Positions 35,625 through 43,987 of a stretch of DNA of 64,000 bases are shown one piece after another; position 1 is the first letter of the stretch; every line of letters begins with the position of its first letter. The stretch is taken from positions 124,001 through 188,000 of the forward strand of contig CASIAP010000004.1 in NCBI GenBank assembly GCA_949372645.1, given 5' to 3'. The position numbers and the translations under genes are program-made. Source of the stretch: Candidatus Poseidoniaceae archaeon (lineage in GTDB: Archaea; Thermoplasmatota; Poseidoniia; Poseidoniales; Poseidoniaceae). The notes under the pieces were generated by a model. The model was not told the DNA's origin. It did not search any database and worked only from the letters and a program-made list of their open reading frames with translations.

Positions 35625-38600
35625 TCAATCAAATGAGAGTAAATCATCATCGGTTTCCCGGGTGTCACTACGAATCTCTGATGGTCGAACATTCGGACCA
35701 GGAGTTTTACTGCCAATGCGAGTAGGAGTCGAAGGATTCATCCGTTGAGGACGTTCGGAGACACGGGTGTTCGTTGGTATTCCTCTTTGCGACAAATTGA
35801 GATTTGATACGACACGATTATGAGTTTTTGAAGCAGAACCTGGTTGTGGGTTCTTTCCAGATTTATTAAGGATGTATTTCTGACGTCCACGATAGGCTAC
35901 TGAACCAATCATTCGCTCAAGTACCGGGACATCTGCTCCTTCTTCCTTCGGTCGTTTCAACCACCAACCTTCACCGAGTGGTTGTAAGCGGGGTGGACGG
36001 GACTTTGACATGGTTTTCGCTTGTCTTTTCAATCGAGCTTTAACAGACTTTTCAGAATCACGGGGCAAGCGAATAGTCATCCAGCCTGGAAGACCAACAT
36101 CAAGAACAACTCCATTGACGGTCACCAACATTCCCGAAAGTAGAAGATGTGTACCAACCGGGATATTATCTCGTTCAGGTTGGACTTTGAATCGTTTCAT
36201 ACGCTTTGAATAAGCAATCATAGCTTTTTGGTCACGATGACGGATTACTCGTCTTTGTTGACGTGAAAATCTTTTTCCGCCAAATTGAATGAGGAATAAT
36301 GTGAGTACAACTAACACTCCTTGGGCTTGACCGATTTCTTGTGAGACATAAATACCGAGAATAACCCAGGTTGGTAGTAATACGAGAGTTTGAAAGATAG
36401 TTTTTAATGTACTCGCACGATAAATTGGCGGCATTCCTCTGCGTGAGGCTTCATGAGATGCGATGAGTACATTCGCGTTAATCGCTTCATCCATGCCCCC
36501 ACGGACCATTAATCCTGCAACTGCATTTACAGGAGCAGAGTTAATCCATTTCCTCATTTTCTTACCTTCGCCAACAGCAAGAGAGACCTCAATTTCTTCT
36601 TCATCGACCTTTTGCCCAAGTATACTACTCAGCGCTAACACACGTGGGTCTTGTGGATCGCTTTCCTTTAATTCAGTGAGAATCGAACGTGCACTGTGCC
36701 AATCACCTTTATCGACCAGACACAGTGATGCAGCAATTCGTGGTCGAACGCCAGTTGGCTCTTCACGTATCAACTTCAAAGAGAGTTCGAGAGCCTCATC
36801 ATGCTTACGTTGTGCCCTTAGGAGTGAAATCATCGAAAGTTGAGCAACACGTGTTAAACGATCATTATGTATTGAATCGTCGTTGGAAGTTGGTTGCCAT
36901 CCACGTAGCATTCGCATCAAAGCTTGAAGGTGATCAATACAGGAATTATTTTCCCAATCCCAGAAATCATCCTCAGTAACCATGCCTTGCCATGGGTCAA
37001 GCCATTCACAGACGAAAGCCAATAATTCAGGCTCGTCATAACCTTCAGCTTGCTGTAAGCCGTGGAGTGATTCTCGTGCAGCATCTAATCTTCGAGAGGC
37101 CATATGGCCAACTGCAACAATCATTCGAGCTACATCGTCATCGCCACCGGCTTGTGCCAGAACCTTACGGGCTTCTTCAATGGCTTTAGGCCATAGTCCT
37201 CGCAAAGCAAGCTCCCACATGTGTGCTCTCGCCTTTTCATGCCTGACAAGAGCTGAATCGCCTGTAATCGAACGGCGTTGGAATTGAATGAGTCCATCGA
37301 GATCTTCTCGGATTGCAGCCTCATCAACGAGGTCTCGCATCCAATCACCTCCTGCAAACTTCACTGCACCTTCTCTTCGTTCATCAGGATTCAAATCAAA
37401 TCGTAACTTTCGCAGTGGGGAGAATCGAATAATAGAAAGAAGCCATGTGAATAAAAACACAGCCTGTCCAAAAGCGATGAACATCCATGTGGTTAACAGC
37501 CTGTTGCCTTCATTAAACCCTCTGCTTTCAAGTGATGAGGTGAAGGGCATCAGGTCGCCAAATTCCTTATAGCAAACCAGAACTAAAAGAAGAACGGTAT
37601 ATCCTGAAAAACCTGCAAATGCGAATGTCAGTTGGCGTGTTTGTGCCTTGACTTCTGTTCTAATTTCACGTGGAGAATCAAGTGTGACACCAAAGAGGCC
37701 TCCAAAGGTTTGCCCCCCTAAGACCAAGTTACGTGTTAATTCAAAGATGAATGCTAAACCAACAATGGCAATATTAAGTGATAAATAGAGAGAGAGAAAT
37801 TGAGGTAAGGCTTTGATAAATTGCCAATGGAAAAGCAAATCCGAAATCAAATCAATTCTTTGATAAATCGAATGCCCGATTATACCACCAAAATTTAACA
37901 CTTCTGTTGCATTACTCGGTTGATTGAACAGGACATAAAATACGGTTACAATTCCGTTTAATGCCGTTAATGGCATGGTCACCAAAAACATGACAAGGAG
38001 AAGAGAGAACAATCGATTGAAGAATCCTGGCTTATCTGGATCGATGGGGTTTGGGCGTCCGTTGGCAGTACGCCATTTGTTGATGATGAGCATGTTCCAT
38101 GAAGCCCCCATGATTCGACCATATGCCATAATGGTAGGAGACATAAACGTAAGCATTCCCGCTGCTAACCAGATTGGAGACAAGGTGTTGTCTGGGCTCG
38201 ATTGAATTCCATACAATAAGGTTGCAGTCGTTGCACCTAGTAGTAACACAAGAGTGATTATTCTCCTGACAAAGCTGGTGAACTTTCGCATTTTTAATTT
38301 TTCATTACTCATTCCGAGGAGTTGCGCATTCAGAGTTTCCCAAGGTGAAATGAGAACTGGAATGGCAATTAAGATTCCAGCAACAATTAGATCTGGTTGA
38401 TAATAAACCTCCGGTTTAATCAACAATTCTGCAATCAAAATCAAAATACCCGTCATTCCCATCATATAGAGACCAATTCCGTAACCAACTGAACCTTGTT
38501 TGAGCAGGGTTCGGGCGTCAGCTAAACTTCCTGTGATTTTATGAACTTCATACAAATCATCATCAATTTCGAAGGCAACTTGAAGACTGGAGAGTTGATT

Positions 38601-38780
38601 TGGAATAAACCATTTCCAAACCGGTAGTGCGATGGCAAAAGCAATCAGAATCGGTAAAAAATACTCAAACTTAAATTCTGTAACCTCTGCAATTTGATTT
38701 GCAGAAACTGGTTGGATGAAAAAGAACGCAAAAAGAGATGAGAAAATCAAGACACGGAGTCTCACACCCGACTTGCTCAT
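35625..38780 (-). CDS. Large polytopic membrane protein with TPR-like region
   Basis: 1051 residues. A signal-like helix at 8-27 is followed by about ten membrane helices to residue 460. Residues about 500-720 are soluble and helical with TPR-like repeats (HMWELALRGLWPKAIEEARKVLAQ, DEALELSLKLIREEP, GDWHSARSILTELKESDPQDP). Two more helices near 790-835, then a basic C-terminal tail of over 200 residues that is probably disordered. I do not recognise the family. It has the layout of an integral membrane scaffold that holds partners on the inner face. The next gene downstream is glyA, 50 bases away. Confidence 0.75.
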   Translation of the reverse strand: MSKSGVRLRVLIFSSLFAFFFIQPVSANQIAEVTEFKFEYFLPILIAFAIALPVWKWFIPNQLSSLQVAFEIDDDLYEVHKITGSLADARTLLKQGSVGYGIGLYMMGMTGILILIAELLIKPEVYYQPDLIVAGILIAIPVLISPWETLNAQLLGMSNEKLKMRKFTSFVRRIITLVLLLGATTATLLYGIQSSPDNTLSPIWLAAGMLTFMSPTIMAYGRIMGASWNMLIINKWRTANGRPNPIDPDKPGFFNRLFSLLLVMFLVTMPLTALNGIVTVFYVLFNQPSNATEVLNFGGIIGHSIYQRIDLISDLLFHWQFIKALPQFLSLYLSLNIAIVGLAFIFELTRNLVLGGQTFGGLFGVTLDSPREIRTEVKAQTRQLTFAFAGFSGYTVLLLVLVCYKEFGDLMPFTSSLESRGFNEGNRLLTTWMFIAFGQAVFLFTWLLSIIRFSPLRKLRFDLNPDERREGAVKFAGGDWMRDLVDEAAIREDLDGLIQFQRRSITGDSALVRHEKARAHMWELALRGLWPKAIEEARKVLAQAGGDDDVARMIVAVGHMASRRLDAARESLHGLQQAEGYDEPELLAFVCEWLDPWQGMVTEDDFWDWENNSCIDHLQALMRMLRGWQPTSNDDSIHNDRLTRVAQLSMISLLRAQRKHDEALELSLKLIREEPTGVRPRIAASLCLVDKGDWHSARSILTELKESDPQDPRVLALSSILGQKVDEEEIEVSLAVGEGKKMRKWINSAPVNAVAGLMVRGGMDEAINANVLIASHEASRRGMPPIYRASTLKTIFQTLVLLPTWVILGIYVSQEIGQAQGVLVVLTLFLIQFGGKRFSRQQRRVIRHRDQKAMIAYSKRMKRFKVQPERDNIPVGTHLLLSGMLVTVNGVVLDVGLPGWMTIRLPRDSEKSVKARLKRQAKTMSKSRPPRLQPLGEGWWLKRPKEEGADVPVLERMIGSVAYRGRQKYILNKSGKNPQPGSASKTHNRVVSNLNLSQRGIPTNTRVSERPQRMNPSTPTRIGSKTPGPNVRPSEIRSDTRETDDDLLSFD

Positions 38781-38826
38781 ACCTCTACGGCATCAACACT
38801 GTTCATCAAGGCATCGCCGTTGTAAT

Positions 38827-40056
38827 TCAGTCAAGAGGTCGGTGTCGAATCAAAAAAGCTTCGATTCGATCAAAAGCTTCGTTGAGAACATCAACATCCG
38901 GCAGATATACAATTCGGAAATGCCCTTTGCCAAGTGATGGAGAAAAGCCGCTGCCATGAACAACCAATATGTGCTCTTCATGGAGTAAATCGAGGACGAA
39001 TTGTTTGTCATCTTCAGCCCATTTCGCATCTGTTAGGCGTACAAACATGTAGAATGCGCCACCAGAAGATTGTACTTCGAGTCCTTCAATTTCTGAAATC
39101 CGTTTGATGCAAACATCACGTTGGCGTACTACTTTTTCCGAATAGCCCAACATCCATGTCCGGTCTGATTCCAAACCAGCAAGATACCCGTATTGAGCAG
39201 GTGTGGAAGCACATAACCGTGAGCGTAACATTCGCTCAATACCATCTCTGACATTCAACATACGACTTTTTGGGTCGTGAATTGCCATGTAACCAATTCT
39301 CCAACCAGGGGCATAATACACCTTTGAGACACCATTAAGAGTGAAGACCGGGACATCAGTCGAAAGACTTGCAACACTTTTCTGAGTTCCTGTGAAATCA
39401 AGGCCGTCATAAATTTCATCTGCTATAATCATGCAATTAGGCCATTTGCGAGCAATCGATAACAATTGTTCAATTTCATCTTTACCAGCGACACTTCCGC
39501 AGGGGTTGTTTGGGTTAATCAAAACTAACAGTCGAACAGATGAATCCATTTTTGATTCAATATCGTTTAAATCAAGTTTCCATCCATCATCTGGTCGAAG
39601 TTTGTATTCAATCGTTTGTGCGCCATACATTTGTGGATAGGCCATGTAAGGTGGGTAGTGTGGTCCAGGCGCCAATACTTTATCTCCTTCAGTAAGAACA
39701 GATGCAAAGAGAATTTGTAGAGCTTCTGTGACACCATGACAGACATAGATGTCCGAATCCTTTGCATCCCAGCCCTTTCTTTGTTCATCTTCAGCAATTG
39801 CACTTCGTAATTCTGGCAAACCATATGATGGGGAATATCCGTTTCTTCCGGTTCGGAGTGCGTCCACATATGCGTCGACCATATGCGAAGGAGTCGGTAG
39901 ACCTGGATAGGCGATTGGATCACCAATATTGAGTTTCAAAATATTGTGACCTTGTGCTTCTAAAGCGAGTGCTGGGACTACCACATCACGAATTGCATAC
40001 TCAAGGTTCGAAGCACGAGCAGCGACTGGAATCTGTTCATCGGACATAGCCATCAT
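38827..40056 (-). CDS. Class I aminotransferase, alanine/aspartate type
   Basis: PLP aminotransferase of fold type I, cytoplasmic, 409 residues. LKLNIGDPIAY near residue 40, YSPSYGLPELR, INPNNPCGSV, ADEIYDGL and the PLP lysine Lys245 in LNGVSKVYYAPGWRIGY are seen, with SGGAFYMFVRL near the C-terminus. The closest described group is AlaA/alanine transaminase-like; the amino donor cannot be fixed from sequence. Three in-frame ATG codons (40056, 40053, 40047) all fit the GGAG just upstream. Confidence 0.88.
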   Translation of the reverse strand: MMAMSDEQIPVAARASNLEYAIRDVVVPALALEAQGHNILKLNIGDPIAYPGLPTPSHMVDAYVDALRTGRNGYSPSYGLPELRSAIAEDEQRKGWDAKDSDIYVCHGVTEALQILFASVLTEGDKVLAPGPHYPPYMAYPQMYGAQTIEYKLRPDDGWKLDLNDIESKMDSSVRLLVLINPNNPCGSVAGKDEIEQLLSIARKWPNCMIIADEIYDGLDFTGTQKSVASLSTDVPVFTLNGVSKVYYAPGWRIGYMAIHDPKSRMLNVRDGIERMLRSRLCASTPAQYGYLAGLESDRTWMLGYSEKVVRQRDVCIKRISEIEGLEVQSSGGAFYMFVRLTDAKWAEDDKQFVLDLLHEEHILVVHGSGFSPSLGKGHFRIVYLPDVDVLNEAFDRIEAFLIRHRPLD

Positions 40057-40092
40057 ACTCCGGTAATCAAAAACGCATTTGAAGTTTGACTT

Positions 40093-40569
40093 TCAAAGTT
40101 GATGAAGTGCAAGGCCACCCATAGCTAAGACGATTTCAAAATCGGCTTCATCAACTGGTTGAACGGAGAGTCGCTGTCCTTTTCGAACAAGAAGCATATT
40201 TTCGCAGGCAGGATTCTCACGAACATCTTGTAACGGTACAATATTTGTAAACGCCTTTACCGCCTCAATATCCACCATCATCCACCTCGGGTTTTCCGGA
40301 GTAGCCTTTGGATCAAAATAGTTTGAATTCGAGTCTTGGGCTGTATGGTCCGGGTATCCTTCTCGGCAAACTCTAGCCACGCCAGCAACATGAGGGGGTT
40401 TGAAATTCGAGTGATAGAACAATACGAAATCACCTTTTTTCATATCATCACGCATCATGTTACGAGCTTGATAATTTCGTACACCATCCCAATGAGTCGA
40501 ACCATCTGCAACAAGTTGCTCAAAAGGGTAGACGTGGGGTTCAGATTTCATCAACCAGTAGTTGACCAT
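40093..40569 (-). CDS. EVE-domain protein
   Basis: A single EVE domain (158 residues), a PUA-like fold that in known cases binds modified bases in DNA or RNA. The start MVNYWLMKSEPHVYPFEQL and HWDGVRNYQARN, then GDFVLFYHSN and VAGVARVCREGYPD follow the family pattern closely. No fused restriction or helicase domain is present; a stand-alone EVE protein of this size is common in bacteria and some archaea. It lies between an aminotransferase and an RND transporter, with no clear link to either. Confidence 0.88.
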   Translation of the reverse strand: MVNYWLMKSEPHVYPFEQLVADGSTHWDGVRNYQARNMMRDDMKKGDFVLFYHSNFKPPHVAGVARVCREGYPDHTAQDSNSNYFDPKATPENPRWMMVDIEAVKAFTNIVPLQDVRENPACENMLLVRKGQRLSVQPVDEADFEIVLAMGGLALHQL

Positions 40570-40605
40570 GATGAAGCCAAGGGTTGGGGCTTCTTTGTAT
40601 TGTTG

Positions 40606-43600
40606 TCACCAAGCATCGATGACATCATCCACTAAGGCTGCATCCAACACATCGACATCAAGACGCTTTTTCTGACCGAGGCCAAGACGCTTAACCATTC
40701 CAGAACGGCCATCAACAGCTCCTAGGCCGGCCTTTTCGAGTGTGACAAATATTGCAGGTAAAAGAATGAGTGCACTGGCTGCAGCCACCCAGAGTAGTAT
40801 CAGAATGACTGTGATAAACGGAGCAATTGCAGGAATCGGTATCTGGTAGGCAGTTAACATTCCTAAGGTCGTCACTACAGCAGCTTCAAACAGTGACATC
40901 CCCGTACCGATTGCGGCAGTTCGAATCGCATCAAGGCCACCACCTAATTCGCGTATACGGTTGGATATGTGTATTGAAAAGTCAACACCAACACCAACCA
41001 AAATCGACCCAATCATTACCGTAACAAGAGAGAGATCTACATCCATTCTCCACATGACTAACCATTGTAAAGCTACAGTCGCAATGACTGGAGAAGTCGT
41101 CCAAATTGAATACTTGATGTCCTTGAATACAATAGCCAATGTGATGAGGGTAAGAATGACTGCAAAGCCAAGAGAGGTCCATTGTGAACCAACAATCAAT
41201 TCATTGACCTCAATAGTCGTAGGTGCAACTCCGGTCAAATCTGTTGCATAATCAGTCGGTTCAGTGCCTCTAAAGTTGGCTGTGAGTTTGTCAATTTGTT
41301 CAACACTTGAGATGGTGTCGGCGACAGGAAGATATGGCATATCGACTAAAATCAAACTTCGGTCGAAATTCTCACTGATGAAAATCCCTCGAGTCTCATC
41401 TGTGATTGAAGAGTAAAACACATTCAGGAGAAAGACTTCACTTTGTCGTGATGCAGGAAGGCCAAAGTCTTCAGGAGAAGTGAGTAAATCCCAAAACGAT
41501 GCTCCACCTGATACAGAACTGTCCAATAAGATAGCTGCAGTATCCTTGACTGCTTGACATTCATCTGCCCCAGCACCAAGGCAAGGTATGAGCAGTAATA
41601 ACTCACTGCAACCTGTACAGGCCACTGTTGGAGCAATTCCTGATGATTTCATTAAAAATACAATCGAAACTGCGGAAGTATCTGGAACATCGTTTAAGAC
41701 TGCTTCTAAGTTATCAATTTGACGTAAATTTTCGGCAGGGTCTTGCTGAGATACTTCAATTGAAGTATCACCGGTAAGGTTTGCCTGGACTAAGACCATA
41801 CCCAGTTGGCCAGAGTTGAAATCATCACTGTATTTGATCATCGCAGTGACTGAATCCTCATCGTCAGGAGCCATTTTTAACATGTCGATGTTTTCTTTCA
41901 CATTCGCTTGACCATATGTTGCTGAAACTAGAATGAGAATTCCGAAGAATGCAAGTACAGCACGGTTGTATTTCATAGGCACTTCAACAATGTAGACGAA
42001 AGGTTTGAGCGGTGGATGTTTTGGTTTTCTCAGATCGAGTAAAAGCGTCAAGTTTGGAACCATGAACATCGTAAGAACATAGACAACGACAATACCACCT
42101 GAAAGAGCAATTCCTACCGTTTGAATTGGAGCCATTGGCGTAAATACAAGCGAGACGAAACCGATAACGGTCGTCACTGCAGACAAAAACACAGCTTTCC
42201 CAGTGGATGAGAGGGCTCCACGCATTTTTTCTGCTTTTGTACCTGCCTCTTCTGCGTAACGATTGGTGATATGTAAACCGTACGAAACCCCGAGCGCGAG
42301 CAGAATTGGCCCGACAATAATTACCGTCATTGTCACTTCATAATTGAGCCAACCAATGATTCCCAAGGTCCAAAAGACTGCACATAACGTTGGCAGGCCA
42401 GAAATGATAACCACCTTTAGACCCTGAAGTGGACGTATTCCAGTGAGCCCGGTTTGCAAAATATCGCAGTGGAAAACAAACAGTCCAATAGCGACAAGTA
42501 CGACTGCCACTGGGAAGATATTCCAAAACATATCGAATGTACGCTCGGTCACTGCATTGGTAATTGGAACTGGACCAGTTAACGTCATTGTGAGGCCTAA
42601 ACTTTTCACTCCGCGTGCCGTTTGTTCATCACTGAGTTCCCCCCAAATACATAATCCCTCTTCGACAACTGCTTGACCATTCGCATCAAACTCACACGGA
42701 CGTTCCATAAGGCTGATGTTTTGTAAGTTGCTTTCTGTTTGAAGAATAATATCCTTAGCAGAAATGGTATCAGATACAGCAATGGCCATGATGGCCCGAT
42801 CTAATGTCCCATCAGGCACATCACTTTGACCCTCAAAGTTGCAGCCGATATTTCCGCACGAAATATCTCTCGCTAATTTATCGAGTCCGGGGGTTGGAGA
42901 ACCATCATCTTCATACATTTCGTTGATGACCAAATCAATTGTATTTTGGGAAGGGATTTCGTAGCCACCTCCGAGTTGTTCATCCGTAAGTGCAATCAAT
43001 CCATTGAGGTTTTCTGCAGCCACAGCCGATGCACAATCATCTTGTCCGAGACCACAACCAAGTTGACCGAGTTCAGTAATGAAAGCTTCACGTATACGAG
43101 GTGCACTCGAATTCACTTCTTTGAGAACGGTAGATATTGAAAGAAGATAAATCACATCATCTTCGAGCGGAACAGTTGATTCGTTTGGATTCGTACAGAC
43201 AAATGATGAGATACAGGGATTTAATGTGTTTTCGACAAAACTTATTTCTTGAAGAATCCGTTGGTCGGTGATGTTATAATTTCCATCATTCAACTCGATG
43301 TAAACGACCATGACGTTCGTCGACCAATCTTCCTCAACTAAAGCGAGTAATTTACCCACTTCACTGTTATCAGGTAGATAGACTTCCAGATCACCGTTGA
43401 CATTCAAATCTGTCTCATTTGGATCATCATCGAATTGGGTGAGGTATAAATCAAAAAATCCAGAATGCGTCACAAAGAACAAAGTCATCAATAAAAAGAG
43501 GACAACCGTTGCAAGAGGGAATCGGGTGATTGCGCCGATTGCGCCGGTCTTTTCCCACTCACGCCTAAATCGGACTGGAGCATCTAATACCGCGTCGATA

Positions 43601-43803
43601 GCACTTTTTGAATTGAAATCTTGCACCCTTGCGGAAAGGTCGATGGCTCCGGATTGGATTCGTGAAGCACCCGAGCGCCTCATATTAGCGAAGCGTGAAC
43701 TGACAGCTTTCTTAGCAGAGTCATTCGTTTCGGCAACGGGTGCACTGCTCGAGTCCATAGTTACAGACTTTGGAGAGGAATTTTTTTGATTACCTTCGGC
43801 CAA
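40606..43803 (-). CDS. RND/MMPL superfamily transporter (HAE3-like)
   Basis: Large proton-driven transporter of 1065 residues in the MMPL/HAE3 group, which moves lipids or other amphiphiles. Two halves each have one helix (near 95-115 and 610-630), a long outer loop (about 300 and 220 residues) and five further helices with the family pattern (GVSYGLHITNRY, VGVGVDFSIHISNR). The start appears to be TTG 43803, which has GGGGAGAG six bases upstream; ATG 43758 is the next choice. Residues 1-90 are cytosolic and polar. The substrate is not shown by the sequence. No MFP or outer-membrane partner is nearby, as expected in an archaeon. Confidence 0.88.
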   Translation of the reverse strand: MAEGNQKNSSPKSVTMDSSSAPVAETNDSAKKAVSSRFANMRRSGASRIQSGAIDLSARVQDFNSKSAIDAVLDAPVRFRREWEKTGAIGAITRFPLATVVLFLLMTLFFVTHSGFFDLYLTQFDDDPNETDLNVNGDLEVYLPDNSEVGKLLALVEEDWSTNVMVVYIELNDGNYNITDQRILQEISFVENTLNPCISSFVCTNPNESTVPLEDDVIYLLSISTVLKEVNSSAPRIREAFITELGQLGCGLGQDDCASAVAAENLNGLIALTDEQLGGGYEIPSQNTIDLVINEMYEDDGSPTPGLDKLARDISCGNIGCNFEGQSDVPDGTLDRAIMAIAVSDTISAKDIILQTESNLQNISLMERPCEFDANGQAVVEEGLCIWGELSDEQTARGVKSLGLTMTLTGPVPITNAVTERTFDMFWNIFPVAVVLVAIGLFVFHCDILQTGLTGIRPLQGLKVVIISGLPTLCAVFWTLGIIGWLNYEVTMTVIIVGPILLALGVSYGLHITNRYAEEAGTKAEKMRGALSSTGKAVFLSAVTTVIGFVSLVFTPMAPIQTVGIALSGGIVVVYVLTMFMVPNLTLLLDLRKPKHPPLKPFVYIVEVPMKYNRAVLAFFGILILVSATYGQANVKENIDMLKMAPDDEDSVTAMIKYSDDFNSGQLGMVLVQANLTGDTSIEVSQQDPAENLRQIDNLEAVLNDVPDTSAVSIVFLMKSSGIAPTVACTGCSELLLLIPCLGAGADECQAVKDTAAILLDSSVSGGASFWDLLTSPEDFGLPASRQSEVFLLNVFYSSITDETRGIFISENFDRSLILVDMPYLPVADTISSVEQIDKLTANFRGTEPTDYATDLTGVAPTTIEVNELIVGSQWTSLGFAVILTLITLAIVFKDIKYSIWTTSPVIATVALQWLVMWRMDVDLSLVTVMIGSILVGVGVDFSIHISNRIRELGGGLDAIRTAAIGTGMSLFEAAVVTTLGMLTAYQIPIPAIAPFITVILILLWVAAASALILLPAIFVTLEKAGLGAVDGRSGMVKRLGLGQKKRLDVDVLDAALVDDVIDAW

Positions 43804-43916
43804 AAGACTCTCCCCTAATTCGATGTGATTGGTGGACCTTCAAATGATTACCGCAGGATTGTGTTCCAATTCTACATATTGCAAAGATGTTGCCAAGCAG
43901 CATTGTTTGTCCGTTG

Positions 43917-43932
43917 GGTTCAAATGTGAACC
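43917..43932. promoter_or_regulatory. Perfect inverted repeat upstream of valS
   Basis: GGTTCA-AATG-TGAACC, a perfect 6 bp inverted repeat with a 4-base loop, about 55 bases before the ValRS ATG. It could be an operator or an RNA hairpin in the leader. A chance palindrome of this length is not rare in a window this long. Confidence 0.3.
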
Positions 43933-43987
43933 GTTGTAGCGCTGTTTGGATTCGCATCATTCATGTGTGCGGAGCCAGGTGAGGCAC

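Noticed and set aside
43911-43935. Possible tRNA T-arm fragment (GGTTCAAAT)
   Set aside because: No acceptor, D or anticodon arms flank it; it is only a short palindrome.
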